A DNA stretch of 64,000 nucleotides from NCBI RefSeq assembly GCF_030817535.1, contig NZ_JAUSZL010000002.1, forward strand, positions 6,696,001-6,760,000, given 5' to 3'. The notes beneath the pieces are model-generated. The model made no database searches. It worked only from the letters and a program-made list of their open reading frames with translations, and was not told the DNA's origin. Below are positions 63,960 to 64,000 of the stretch, piece by piece. This stretch comes from Streptomyces sp. V3I8. GTDB lineage: Bacteria > Actinomycetota > Actinomycetes > Streptomycetales > Streptomycetaceae. Each line of letters opens with the position of its first letter. Position 1 is the stretch's first letter. The position numbers were made by a program, and so were the translations under genes.

Positions 63960-64000
63960 GTGACGTCCCGTATCCCGCGCGACTCCAGGCTCCGACTCGT
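63960..64000 (+). CDS. Probable start of a further gene (runs off window)
   Basis: GTG 63960 follows CGGAAG at 9 bases and opens a frame to the window end with the start VTSRIPRDSRLRL. The preceding 156 bases are comparatively AT-rich (CCGTTTAACCCTG, TTTGGGTTTTCGG) and look like a promoter region. Too short for identification. Confidence 0.4.
   Translation, partial: MTSRIPRDSRLRL

Overview
This is a high-GC actinobacterial chromosome segment, almost certainly Streptomyces. The DNA is strongly GC-rich, GTG starts are frequent, ATGA and GTGA stop/start overlaps are common, and twin-arginine signals are abundant. The order ectABCD, then a large cobalamin cluster, then a PitH2-type phosphate transporter matches what I recall of the S. 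coelicolor region around SCO1845-SCO1867. All assignments come from reading the sequence and translations; no database search was run.

Layout. 1-1,274: the 5' end of an MFS transporter, then two decayed gene remnants butted together. 1,279-4,282: a VanS/VanR-like two-component system divergent from a VanJ-like membrane phosphoesterase, with no vanHAX. 4,465-20,782: a pectin/plant-polysaccharide locus. It holds a GntR regulator, a DapA-type aldolase/dehydratase, an IlvD-type sugar-acid dehydratase, two ABC permeases, a Gfo/Idh oxidoreductase, a DUF6807 protein, a GH43 glycosidase, a sugar-binding lipoprotein, a CE12-like acetylesterase, a PL1 pectate lyase, a pectin methylesterase, a Tat-exported hydrolase and a PL3 pectate lyase. 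20,902-22,250: a SigE-family sigma factor with a membrane-anchored partner. 22,398-28,460: a purine permease, a class B PBP, a GNAT enzyme, an IclR regulator and a 2-oxoglutarate-semialdehyde-type dehydrogenase. 28,585-32,712: a DUF1349 protein and the ectoine/5-hydroxyectoine genes ectABCD. 33,036-40,030: two class V aminotransferases, a FrnE-like DsbA protein, a polar amino-acid ABC transporter and an amidohydrolase. 40,367-58,970: cobalamin synthesis, all on the minus strand except one ZIP transporter, headed by a cobalamin riboswitch. 59,253-64,000: PitH2-like phosphate transport with a PHO box, a GH25 lysozyme, a class II aldolase, an alpha/beta hydrolase and the edge of one more gene.

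How the genes fit together. The pectin locus contains secreted depolymerases and esterases, an importer, an intracellular glycosidase and sugar-acid dehydratases. The semialdehyde dehydrogenase at 26.9 kb could finish a non-phosphorylative route to 2-oxoglutarate. Two LacI-type palindromes sit before the importer permeases and before the binding-protein gene. In the cobalamin block the riboswitch precedes a 34-codon upstream ORF and then cobD-cobQ-cobN-chlID-cobO-cobB-cobI. A second minus-strand unit carries cobM-cobL-cobGJ fusion-cbiX-cobC.

Most worth a second look: the riboswitch-linked upstream ORF; a tiny Cys/His-rich ORF that overlaps the stop of cbiG-cobJ and the start of cbiX; a two-repeat type I-E CRISPR relic between cobN and chlID; a dispersed intergenic element read in frame inside cobB; the orphan vanRS-vanJ set; and the uncharacterised Gfo/Idh-DUF6807 pair in the pectin operon.
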